A stretch of 64,000 nucleotides of DNA from Marthasterias glacialis (lineage: Eukaryota > Echinodermata > Asteroidea > Forcipulatida > Asteriidae): the NCBI GenBank assembly GCA_911728455.2, contig OU452225.1:12932731-12996730 (forward strand), read 5' to 3'. Positions 10,090-22,690 of this stretch are shown here, in pieces; the first letter of the stretch is position 1, and each line of letters starts with the position of its first letter. Under the pieces are notes generated by a model, which was given only the letters and a program-made list of their open reading frames with translations, did not search any database and had not been told where the DNA came from. Made by a program: the position numbers and the translations under genes.

Positions 10090-13000
10090 TACATCTGTTG
10101 GCCATGTATATGAATGTGAATGTTATACAGGAATTTGTATGGAAAAAAAAATTGAAGAAAAAAAAGAGGACTGTTTGTCTTCGATCTGTCAAGAAAACGA
10201 AAAACTGAGTTCACGTCTTGTATTGTATGAGCTTCGTGTCTGTATCTAGGTGCGTTACAAAAACAGAGGCAAATTTGTCATCTTTCCTCAATCTAAAACA
10301 AACACTAATAAGCCGAGGATAAATGATATATTATTATTTTCTTACACTTGATAATTAAACCACACAGAAACCTGTGGAAATTCTTCAAATTAAGGTGGTC
10401 ATTTCCCCCAAGAAAACACCGGGGACGGGGGTGTTGTACATGTTAATTATGACCTCGTTACGATTTTGTAACTTGAGTGTTGAAGACATTTTCTGGCACA
10501 CGGCAGTGTGTCCGACTGGAATGCTTTTCAGGATAATTGGTATACTTACTCTTAAAAAATATACATATATAAATATATAAATATATATATTTAATGGATA
10601 TATATTAATATTGTTTTGATCATTTCCGATCATGTATCACACCTTGAATGCACAATATGGAAAAGAAATTTCTTCGACTCGTTCCTGGTTGTGATATTGC
10701 ATTGTTGCAAAAACACAGAAGGGAAAAAACTTCCCGCTCGACCTGTTGCTTTGGTTTTTTAAGAATTGGAGGGATGTAAAATTTTAAATTGATCACCACC
10801 CGGTGTTTCATTGGTACTCTTGAATGAATGACCACAGCGTGTGATTCCAGTCTTTGATGCAATTTATACAATTGGACTTCCACGAGTTACGTATATCTCT
10901 TGATTCAATTTACAAAAAATACTTGGTTGAATTTGCGGATATTTTATCAGAACCGGTTCTTTTATCAGAACCGGTGCTTTTGCCAGTTAGAAGATTTGGT
11001 GGCTGGATTGCCGCGGTTGTTGTCAACAATGACTGCAAGGTTGCTGACGTGACGGACTTTCTCATCATCAATTTAAGACAGTTTCCTTTGAGCTTCTGAG
11101 AAAAATGGTTAAAAATAAAATAACAGACAACAGTACCTCGGGATGAGCTACTGTGATTAGAAGCCAGACTGATTAAACTTCAAAAAATAAAGTCTTAGAA
11201 AGAATTTAACTGATGACTAAGAAATGTGGGATTGAGAGCCCGACTGTGTAAAAAAAATAGATCATTTCACTGAATATATTGTTATGATTACTTCAATCAA
11301 GGTTGGTAATATGGGGGGGGGGGGTATAACTTCCACAAAGTTTAATCGAGTCGCTTTTGATTAACTAGTGCATCATCACCGCAAAGATAAAAAAATACAT
11401 GGGAATATGTCTGGGAAATTGCTACAACGAGTGATTGTTCAAACGCGTTCGGAATGCTGGTGGGGAGTCTTGCTTCATCCTGCCCCCCATACCAACAGAG
11501 AGGCGAGAGTGCTGATCGTTTTCTACAAGATAATTACTATGATGTTTTTTTGTTTGTTTTTTTTTTTTCTCACAGCGGTGTGAAGTGCATTTTGACAGTA
11601 TGAGTATACATGCTTATTATTTTCACGTGAAAGTGACGCCATCCTACAAACGGGCCAACATTTCCGCCAGTTATGTCTGAGCAAAGAAGTATATGCGATC
11701 TTACGCTATCAATTCTGTACGGCTTGCTTAAAATTGAAAAGAATGTACAGAATTTGGTGGTGCTGTGATTAATTAAAGTGAATTTCATATCATACACTGC
11801 AGTATATAGTCGTTCACAAACAGGTGACGAGGCCGCCCCACAAATGATCGGAAGCATCTTGGCTCATCTGTCATCACTACCCCCTTCCCCCAATATTACA
11901 TGGGAAATTCATCTACCAACTTGTTGATTTCGTAGCTCCACGGCAAAAAAGAAAAATGGTGGCATAGTTCCGTCCAAAGCAGTGAAAACATACACGATAA
12001 CCCGTGCCAAGTGTTTCACAATGACATAGGTTGTTATTTCGAGAGATGCTTTCTTAGTGAACACCATGTTACTGTGAGGCAATATTTCGTAAAACAACAA
12101 ATTGTTATTTCATCTAATCCCTGGAGCGTTGGCATCTCCTGTAGGAAGATATTCCGACGTGTGAATTGGTATTATTCTCAGTACCGTCCCTTTAAAAAAT
12201 TTCCGTGCCATATTCGTCAAAATTGGTTGATGAGACTAATATTTAGCGTTTCCATCAGGCCTAATTACTGCGTCCTTGGTTGTACGGTGGCGTGTTTGCC
12301 AGAAATCATGTATCAAAAAAAAGAAAGAAAAAAAAAATCAAGAAAAAAAAAGAAGAAAAAAAACAGAAACAAAACAAAAATACAGCGCGGGCGTATCACT
12401 GTGGTTAAACGTTTATGATTCATAAATCCAGGTTAACTAGATAGAACAACACTGGTAATTACTCGATTATGAAATCTGCTGAACGTGAAGCTGTCATGAT
12501 CGCTAATAGTCAATCGGAACAATAAAACCCAACACACGCGCATCGCTAATCGAGTTTGCTATTTTAAGTACAGTCTGTATACTGCTTTTGCAAATGCTGA
12601 CAAACCTTTCAAATTTAACTTGGTTGGTTTCAATCGCCACATAAAACATTTAACATGGTGGCCCCAGTGCATTACAAGAAAATGTCAGATGCTAAAAAAA
12701 AAAGGGAAAAAAATTAATACAATTGCGGTGAAGTCGTTTGAAAAAGCAGAACTATATTTTAAGATGGATTACAAGACATAAAGAACAGCACAACAAATAA
12801 AATATACGCGTTTTTTTTCTTAATCAAATTGATGGCTGTTATTCATCACTAAATTTGTAAGAAGAAGTCCAATCATTATAAAAGTTAAACTCTATATTTA
12901 ATAATGTTGTCTTTAGCCTCCATTTTGCGAAGGAAATGACCAAACATTTTTTTTTCAATGGAAGTTCGTATAAATGGTAAAAACAGTAACTCCGTTGAAA

Positions 13001-13100
13001 ATGCAATCATGGTTTCGTACTCAGGTCTCTCATTTGCCCCCCCCCCCCACCAAGAAGAAGAAGAATAAAAAAGCATTTAAAAATGTTGTATATATATATA
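10090..13100. other. Non-coding, simple repeats only
   Basis: No recognisable gene. It contains a TA-rich block (10560-10610), a 17-bp tandem duplication containing TATCAGAACCGGT (about 10946-10977), a G13 tract near 11313, a poly-purine A/G stretch (12317-12375), a C12 tract near 13037 and (TA)n near 13088. Confidence 0.6.
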
Positions 13101-16100
13101 TAACATATTTATATGTACATAGTTTTGAGGATTGAGTTTCTGAGCCTCACAGCTCAAAAAGATACACCATTCCACCGCGTAATATCCTGAAGACTGTGTC
13201 GAGGCATGCCCAATGTCCAAGTTTCATGTTCCCGATGTTTCATCGTGCGTCTCGATCCACACTTTTTTTTCTTTCTCGTAAAGCAGTTCCGACAGCATAA
13301 CCTGCACGTTGTACTTTTAAAATCGTTATTTTGTTAACCAGTAAAGAATTACATTACAGAAGCAAAATGTTATAATTGAATTTATTCATATTCCCAGACT
13401 TGGAAAAGCAAAACCCTCGCACAGGTGTTGGTACATTGGCATTAGCGCTAAAACAGGACATCCAAAGCATTCGGAAATTTCACAAGAGCTGTCCAGATTT
13501 TGTTTTTTGGGGTGGGATTGTCGAATACAAGATGACAGTTAGGATATACATTGTTATATCTAAATTACGTTAATGAATTATTCTGTGTCTTGTATTAACT
13601 TTCATTTTAATGTCTCGGTTTGGTGTTACAGATCCAATAGTATACACTTAGGTTTCCACAGGCTTCCAGAAAAAAAACTAGTGCTAAGGTGCATCAGCCC
13701 GTATCTTCCTGCCTTACCTTTATACGGATTTGCAGTCTTTGGGTTTATCTGCAAATTGCAGACCGCGCCATGTTTAACAATAATAAACATTTATTGGCCC
13801 TCGTACATATTATAAGATAACACTCTTGTAGTGTTCGGAATTAAATATTTATGATCACTTACATCTGATTTGAATATTCATGAGGTATATTGTGGGCAAG
13901 GGGTTAAGTGGCTTAAACTATAAACTACGGTGGGTGAGCTCTTTTTTTTTGCGGTGAAGTGAAGGGGTAGGCTTGGAATGGACATGACACACTGTCAATT
14001 TATTATTTATTGGTTTATTTTAAATAAAATATTATCAACTAGTTTTAAAGGGGTTGTCATTTTTTTAGAGGGAAATTTATCCTATAAGTAGCTCTTTACA
14101 AGATACCTATTGTAAAACTACTTAGTGTTACCATACTTGTGAAGTCATCGTTTTGAGGAAATAGAGTTAGACAGTCGTGTTTTCGTCATGTTGATTGCTT
14201 CATTTTTGTAGTTATTTATATTTTTTAAATATGACATAATCCATCGTCTTAGTTATGAAAAGGCCAAGCAAATGACCTTTTTTCCAGTTAAATTTGCCGA
14301 ATATTTTTGAACATGATTACAGTCGGCAAAATGCCCATCAATTCAGTCTTCAAATACAGTCATTGTGAAGGATACTCTCGTTGGAATATTATTAACATTT
14401 TAATTTTGTTTTATTTACATATAGTTGATGATGTTCGTAACAATGCATGACTTCCGGGAAGTGTTTACCGAGGGCCATAGTAATTAGCTATTTTTACTCT
14501 GCTAGAGGAAAAACAAAAGGAAGCAAAACAAATAAATAAAAAAAAAGAAAACTCAATGTTTTCTGGAAATACGTTTTCTCATGTAGAACGTCAATTGGAA
14601 TGTCTGCGACGAAGGGGAAAATACAAAACATTACAATAAAAATGTGCTTTCGAGTTCAGGCATATCGTTGAACACAACACATGTATACCACGCAGTGTTT
14701 TGGTTAGGTAGATGAATCAACTAAAAAGATATAGATGATTAATTTCAACAGATGAAATCCTCCATTTGTATTATTTCAATGAATAATTTGAAGCACAAAA
14801 ATGACACTTCTTTTGATGAACAAAATGTCACAGTCATCACGAATTCAACCCAAAAACATTTCTCCGGGAAACGCTTTGGTTGTATTGTTCAAAATAAGAT
14901 TTAACATCGAAAAGTGGCAGGGGAAATTGGGTTTTTTTTCCCGAAAGATTGAATGTATACACTCATTCGAATAATGAAAAATAAAATAAAAATGAAAGAT
15001 GTTTTTGTCTTAATTGGAGAAAAAAAACCACATCTTTGGTGTTTGGAATATGCATCTCATTTTAAAACTGTGTATGAGAAGAAAGGACAAAATTCTTAAC
15101 AAAACATTGCATCAATGGTTGTTGGTGTTTTTCAAACAAAATTCATTCAAATCCTCATTTTGAAAATGTGAAGTTTTACTCTTCTGTGACGAATTAGTCA
15201 AATAGATGCTCTCGTTTTTATATTTTAACCTGGCAGTACATGTGTTATGATTTCTACATGTCTTTTCCTATTTCCTATTATACCTAGTTTTTTTTTTCAA
15301 AGCAAAAAATAAAAAATATATATAAAAAAGACGAGTTTTCTGGAGAATGATAGCAATTCAGACGAAGAGTCTGTCTCAGTCCGATTGGTGCAAGTGCAAA
15401 CTTGTTACATCTTAAACCATTAGCTAAAAGCACTTGATCTGTGATTACGGCTTCAATAATTTGCTGTGACCTGCTTCACTCGATGTCTGGTTTGTGAACG
15501 GTGCATTTCTTCCGGTGTGTGGCAAATCAGTTTTCGAGACGCTAACAAATCACTGATTGATTTCTCCTCTGACAACTATATATATATATTTCAGTTTTTA
15601 ACAAACAGTTTTTTGAAAGTGCAATAAGAGGAGAAAAACGTGTGTAACTGTTCAGAATCTCTCTACTTCCAGCCAGAGTTCACGGGGCCTGCGATCAGAT
15701 GTGGATATATGGCCCCACTGTCGCGCCTCATTGTCAAAAAACGCCTCTAATTTCCGGAATTTTTCCCTTCGCTGGGTTCATTCTCCCCGTATATAGACTC
15801 AGTAACGGAGTGGCAACAACTCTCCTGGCTTATACAAAACCTCGAGCATTTTATAGTTGCTGTCACCGATGAGGCAAATACCCTTACCCTAAGCCTCAAA
15901 TACGAAATCGATTCCTGAAAGCTCCACCGCGTACCTTTCCAATAACCACAGATCCTCCATGCTCGTATTATAAACCAGACGCTACAATAAATAGTTCGTT
16001 CCACCATAATACCGATGCCTATTCCCCCATATTGTGCCATTTTAAGCCAGTCTGTACCCGAGTTTGTTTTGCAACACACCGGTTTTCCTCAGATTTTTTT

Positions 16101-19100
16101 TTCCAATTCCACGCGTCTAGTGACATCTGCCAAGTGTTCCATCATTCTTCATTGTGTTGGTTTACTCCTTAATTTCAGGCACTGTTATATGGTCTGACTC
16201 TAGACCCACAGTCACACGGCGCTGTGACCGCGTCTGTACTATTGCTTTTCCGGTAGCCGTTCAACCGACACTGCACGTTCAACAACACTAAATACACAAT
16301 GTTCTATAAAATAACGGGGGAAAAAAGGAAAGAAAAAAAAAGAGAAAAAGAACAGAAAGAAAACGTTTCAAAGCGGAGTGCTGATTCCCGATTGCGAGTA
16401 GTTATCCACCGTGTAGCTCCCCGTATTTCCAGCTCTCCGGCCCATCCAATCTTCACAAGTTTACACGCTAAATAACAAGTATATAGACGTTTGCGAATTG
16501 TGCAAACGGGCTTGGAAATGCCTCCGTTTTCCCCTCCCTTTACCGGTGCATTGACGGGTCGGCAGTGCCGCACGAACGGTAAACACAGCCTCGATGTTGA
16601 TGGATATAGTGTATCGGTACCTTATGCGGGTCTTACAATGCCCTCTTGTATCAAACCACGGAAGATCCAACAACAAAAATCAACCCTCATTTTTGGACAC
16701 TGTTATGAGATACAAGCTTTTAGGGGCTTACATCAAAACGTACAATGTATCCGTTGTTTGATTTCGCCATTGTCAATACCCTGGCAACTATAGTGACCAG
16801 TTTCTGAAAAATATTGTGGCAACTCAACGCCATCACCGCGACAGATGTAGCCTGCTCGGTTAAATATAAAACTAATTTGTATAAGGGCCATATAGATAAA
16901 CCATTACCATTTGTTATTATTAATATTTTGTGTATCATTAATATCTGTGCATGTTCCTTTACCAGTCGCGGTTTTTGTTATTACTGTTATTGCGAGCGTG
17001 GCGGTGAAACGCGTCATTTTCCAGTTAGAATACTGTTCTAGATAAGAACATTGTATGATTGGATTTTCTGACAGCATTTTGGACGAAACTGTTTTGTTCG
17101 TGCGGGGCAAACCCCTTACAAAGTATAAGATTTCGGATTGAATTCCGTTCAGTGTTTCTGTAGGATTATCTCTTTGGTCATAATGTTGTGTTCATTGACG
17201 ATCTGGGGACAGGCATGCATTTTTGCTTTTTCCATAAACCAAATTAAACTCGTAATACTGTCACGGAAACGATTTCGCACAGAAAGTCAGATTTGTTTAG
17301 TAAAATGTGTAATTAAATTAAAAAAATAAATAATAATAAATAAATAAATAAATAAATAAATGAATAAAGAGAGGGCACCAGTGACAACAGTGATTTTTGT
17401 TTGCCTGGTAACCCGTTTCTGCTGAGCAATAGTTTCTCTGCGCTGAGCAACGTTTTGTGCTTACCAGCTTTTTATGTAATCAGAACCTGTCCACTGTTCG
17501 CCATTATTTTGTATTGCAACCATAATCTCATTTACCCCGTATTTTCTCTTGAAATCTAGGATGCGCGAAATGGACCATAATTCAGCGGTTGTTTTGTGAC
17601 AGTATATAGAAATAATCTGTCATTTTTCGCACGTTGTATCTATGGAAATGTAGGTCGACCAATTGATGCTGACAACGCATCTGATCACAAGTGTATCAAC
17701 AGAGATTCGAATATCGTGTACGTGAAAGCTGATGGGGAAAAAAATCGAACGGATATCACCTGTGAAATCTATGGTTTAAATCGGCTCTTTATCAGGGTTG
17801 TTCGATTGTTGACGGTTTTCAACTTGCTCTGTATTTCATTAGTGCACCATTAGAACTTTGGGAGGTGTGACACCCAGGTCACATATTCTGGGATTCCAGG
17901 AAAACAAAAGGCACTTGTTTTTTTTTAAACATGTGTTTTTTGAATGATTGTGCAAAAGAGTTCAGTGTGACCCTCCGAATATTAAGTCTGGCAGGGGAGA
18001 TTTGTATTATACTCGAGGCTTGGGGATCGATACCAGAGTAATGATGATAATAAGCGAGTTATAAGGCTGATCCTCGCAAAACAAACTGATGTTTAGGTAT
18101 TCGACTCGTGACTAACCGTCTGAGACTTCATAGACCCCGCGAAAGAATCGATTAGTTTCCCGATACTGCGGTGTTTATTAGCGTCGACTGCAGATGGGAC
18201 TTGACCAAACGAACAGTCTTTATTAGGGAGTTGTTATTCGCTAATTTTCTACATGCCCTCGCACTTTAAGCCATAACCGTGTGGTGTATTTTTTTCTATA
18301 CTGTTGTTTCCAGAAGTAAACCAGGGAGGGAGAGAAATGGTAAAAAAATATTCTCAAGATTCTCAGTAGATTTGGTTATGTTTTTATTTTGACAAGAAAA
18401 GACCCCCAAAAATGTTATTTGATACTCATGGAAAATAACAAAGTGTAGAATTAAACGAAAGAAGCACTTACAGTGTTTTCTTGTTGGGTAAACACAATAT
18501 TTCCCCCTAGACTTCATCCAGGGGATTATGTTTCTTGCTCAACATAAAGTAACACCTCAAAAAAATGAGCTACACGTTTCACCCTTGTTCTCTCCCTATT
18601 TGGAAGGGTCTGTTCAAAATCCTAAGATAGAATGAACGAAAGGGGCCTGCAAATAATGTCCTTTAACCCCCCCCCCCGCCCGCCCACACACACTCACACA
18701 AGTAAACAAATAAAATAAACAATATATTAGTTGCAAGTTGTTGTTATATTATACTCTAGCCCAGCGACTCGGCAATTACAAGTACAAGCAGTCTCCTCGA
18801 CCATTCTCAGAAATAATTATATAAAACAAGGTTGCACATTTATTTTTTCCCGCAGCGTCTTTCTCCCAAAATATCTCACCGAGTGGTTAAGTAGGGCTTC
18901 TGTAATGGCTTCCACCTATACCGATTTCGGATTAATTTGATGTAAAATATTATGCTTTCTAAACATAGACATTGGGGGGGGGGGTAAAGGAAACACCGAA
19001 GCACCGACAATACCCGATTTAAATTACCGGTTTAGGGCTTCACTGCGGCGTTCGCGTAGAGTTTCTGCAGGGAAATCGTTCAAAGCAACAGCCTGCTGGA

Positions 19101-19759
19101 AGGGTGTTCATCTTCGGCTGTGTATGATGTCTTCGAGTATGGTCTATCGAAGCAAGACAAACAGAAATAATTTTTTTTAGTAAGAATCATTTCAGTCAAT
19201 ATCGATCGATGGCATTCTACCTTTATTCAGCATAGAAGTTTTTGTCTTCAGATAGTGGGAATAATTTTTTCCCACTTCCTTCCCCTCCGACTTCCTGTTT
19301 TTCGGTGGCATGGGGATGAACTGCTTAACAGTGTGTTTTGCGATTCGTTAACGTTGTTGACAAACTGGTAGATGTTCTCAAAAAGGGGGTTTCTGGTGTC
19401 CCTGGTGTGTTGTGTTGTGTTCGTTCATCTTGTTTTAGCTCGATGTGCTTTGATTCTTCATTTATCTGCATGTTGGTGTTGGTGTTGTTATTTAATGTAG
19501 TCCACGTGTTAACAACGCAGAAAGAGTTTTGTTTAACAAAATCAGAAGACAACCGAATTTTGTTATTGTCAATCATAAATATGATAAATCAAACTTGTGT
19601 ACAGTCAGCAAGCCGTGTTTTTCACGTACGATTATTTAGAAAACATCTTTATCTTTAAAGACTTTAAAACACCAATTTGATCTGCAATGCTGTATGTAAT
19701 TTTAATTTACTTTCCAATCCCCAGCATCCAATAAGAGCTACAATAACAACATCATACTT
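13101..19759. other. Gene desert, nothing coding recognised
   Basis: All open frames are about 110 codons or shorter and unrecognisable. It holds A/G-rich runs near 16320-16370, an (AATA)n tract at 17325-17365, poly(C) near 18667 and poly(G) near 18975. A STAT/ETS-type palindrome ACTTCCGGGAAGT sits at 14450-14462. Slightly GC-richer stretches at 15660-16060 and 16380-16640 could be regulatory. Confidence 0.55.
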
Positions 19760-19786
19760 AACTTTAATCATAATATGATTAAAGTT
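19760..19786. repeat. Perfect 12-bp hairpin, 3-nt loop
   Basis: AACTTTAATCAT (19760-19771) and ATGATTAAAGTT (19775-19786) are exact reverse complements separated by AAT. The stem is AT-rich, in AT-rich surroundings. It may form a cruciform or be a remnant of a foldback element. Confidence 0.5.
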
Positions 19787-22100
19787 TGATATGATAAATA
19801 TATGAAACAGAATATGATTACATGTTTTGCCTTTTTTGATTTGATGTGATCATCATCGTATTATACTCACTTTTTCTTCGAGCATGGGCCCTTAGTGTTG
19901 GATTATTTACTTAAATAAAGTGATTATAAATTACATAGGCCTATTATAAATCGGTTTGATTTACAGACAGCATAATTTGTTTATCCTATTTATACTGTTG
20001 TAAGAACTGTGTACTTATTTTACCTATAATTTCGCTGACAAAACATCCACTCCCATTCAGTCCAGGTGAATGATAAGAAATGGATTTTATTTCAATTCAA
20101 TGAAATCAAATAACAAAAAAAAGACCCACAGTGACGGCGGTGAAGTAGCCGGCCATTAGCTTGTCAGCGTTCACAGGTGAAAACGTCATTGCCTACCGTC
20201 GCCTTAACTGTGCAACCTTAACAGTCAATTAAAGCAACTACTGATTTTCCTTAACGAATCTCATTGCCCCACACTTGCGCCAAACCAGCCGTGAGCCTCC
20301 TTGTCCGGGAGTTGCCAATCAGCGTAATTTGGGGGAGGCGGTCCCCGGCTTGCCACGGCAGCCGTTTGAGTAGCCGCCGCTGCTAATCCCCCGACCTAGA
20401 TAAAAATTGGAGTGTGTATACACGAACGCGACGTAGCAGGAAGGGTAAAAAAATGAGTATGGCAGTTTTAAAGAACAACCCTGTCGTGATAATGCACGGA
20501 GGACGTATAGTTTTATTACTGAAACAGTTAAAGCTAGTGCAATTGTATGGTGTATTTGTTTACTGTGGATTGGCAAACAACCATATCGCGTGTATATCGA
20601 AGTGCATGGGTTGCCTGTACGTACAAGTTCATCGTCTCGTTGAGGATTGCTGCTACCATAAGAACTTAACAGGTATTTAAAGGTAGCTTCCTTATTTGAT
20701 GCTATTTTTTTTATAGATTATGTAAATTAAGATTTGTTGGTGGTGGTGGCGGTGTTGTTGCTGTTTTGTAAAAAGATGTCCATCATCATGCCTGAAATAA
20801 AGACCAACTAAGGTAAGGTGAAAAACTTCATGAAGACGAACGAAAACGGTTCTCTTAAACAAAATTATAGATTGTGTAAACATTTTAGTGTTTTTTTTTA
20901 ATTCTTAAATTATTTCTTGCCCAATGTTTATTTATTTTGATATTATATTTGCTTAAGTTTTTATTTCTCGCTGCGTCTCATCAGTCTCATCATTTTTTAA
21001 TTTTTTCTTTTTGTTGTTATAAAAACCAAGAAATTCTTCAGTATCTGAAAGTTGTTTCAGCAGTTGTGGGAATCTCGTGTGAGCGATCTTGAGTTTTGAC
21101 AAGCTAAACTAGCTGGATGAGATGTTTATAAATTATACGAGAATTCCAGCAAGTCTAGCCTTGACTGAAGGTTTTGCATCCACCAAAACCTCATATAGTA
21201 TAAGTGTTTGTAAGTTGACGTTTTATTGCTGGAAATCAGAAGTTATATTTGCAATTTCTAGAATCGGTTTGGATTGGGGGGGTGGTGGTCTTCGTAATAG
21301 CTGGCCCATGAATCTCAACCCATTGTGTGGCCGTTTTGTTTCTCATTCAATTAAAATCAGCACTTTTAGTCTGTTAACTTGAAATGCAGTAAATGATGCT
21401 ATGGTTGTTCATGATGGATGAAAGTCACCTATACATGCATACACTATGGATAGCTCAACTTTGGTGCCCAAATTGAGGCTGACAATTTCTCCGTGGCGGT
21501 CGAGAGGCCTCAGTTTAGCTTGAAATGCTCCGGACCCCGCTGGGCTAAAATTACACTATAGAACGCCAAGTAGTGATTCGATTACACGCTGTTCTGTACC
21601 CCTTGCTGTAATGTGCTATTAAGTCCCCACATTGTTGAATCCCAAATGTATACCCGCACCAATTAAAACTGCATTCAGCAAACCTCACTTGTGTTGTCAT
21701 CTTCGGTATCGGTCGTATTTTGTTGTTTTATAAATGTTTTATATATGTATTAATATACATAAACCTACACAGCAGTGTGAGCTTTGTTCAATGCCTCGAC
21801 CGTTATTATTCTGTTCTGCCGTTTATTTTTTATCTAGGCCATTGTTCTTTTTTTTTTTTTTTTCGTCAGACTGACCTTGGTCACACATGGATTTTTTTTT
21901 CTTCTTTTTTTTATTAAGCTACAGGTACCATATTACTTATTCATCAATTTAAATACCCGAACTGAGCTTGTCATTTTGTAGACTTTACAGATACCAGGAA
22001 TATTTGTTATAAATACAGTAAGGTCATGCAAAAGTGCGTAGGTTGATGTCATTTTCACAAAATATTTAGAGGAAATTTAGGCTTAAAAGAAGACCTTTTT
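19787..22100. other. Non-coding, one GC-rich patch
   Basis: Mostly AT-rich. The stretch 20140-20400 is locally GC- and CpG-rich and includes a TAATCC homeodomain (Otx/Bicoid-type) core at 20384-20389. It is a candidate regulatory patch but has no coding signature. Poly(T) runs occur near 21849 and 21890. Confidence 0.45.
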
Positions 22101-22101
22101 A

Positions 22102-22275
22102 GCTTTTTTTTTTTTTTTTTTTTTAAGTAACCGAATCTCTGGGGGTCAAAGTCAAGATCTTTAAGATGTTACGAAGACTGTAAACCTCACCATGTGTATG
22201 GTGGGATTCGAACCCAAGTCGAACCGTAGATAAGAAGATATAAGAAAATAATAAACGTCAACTTCGAGTCTTTTC
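22102..22275 (-). mobile_element. Probable tRNA-derived SINE remnant
   Basis: Read on the minus strand, a good tRNA T-arm / pol III B-box (gggttcgaatcccacc, about 22200-22216) is followed by about 70 bp of body. It ends in a long A tail (the T run at about 22109-22124 on the + strand). This order matches a retroposed tRNA-derived SINE. The A-box half is not convincingly visible, so the 5' part is decayed or truncated. No target duplication was identified. Confidence 0.45.
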
Positions 22276-22690
22276 CTGTAAAAAAAAAAGAAGATCCGAT
22301 GCCGGTCACAGAGGAAAGGTGAACCACAGACCTGCCATGTAGAAAACAAAATAAATGCCGCCATCACATTCTCGTTTGAACCCCCCCCCCCCGTGAAAAT
22401 CATCAACCTTCTCTGCTCCAGGTGAGAGGGTGAACTTCAACACGGTTGACGACTTTAGACCCACATTACACATGGAGACACGGGTGAGAGGTGAACCAGG
22501 GACACGGTGTTCAGAAACAAGGTTGACAAACAACGGACCCCCTATTTACACGTGGCTTGACAAGCTAAACGGACCCTGAGTAATTCACGTGGTGGGAAAT
22601 GAACCCGGGGGACACGTATTGATGGCAAAGGTCGACACCAGAACACAATCCAAGGAGTGTGAAACCTAGGACACATGGGATTCTAGTCAA
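22180..22690. repeat. Degenerate tandem array with B-box-like units
   Basis: A core resembling GTGAGAGGTGAACC followed by GGGACACG recurs at about 22195, 22315, 22425, 22483, 22590 and 22655. It is often followed by GGTTGAC or GGTCGAC. Units are roughly 60-110 bp and strongly diverged. The first unit overlaps the SINE-like B-box, so the array may have grown from that element. Confidence 0.4.
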
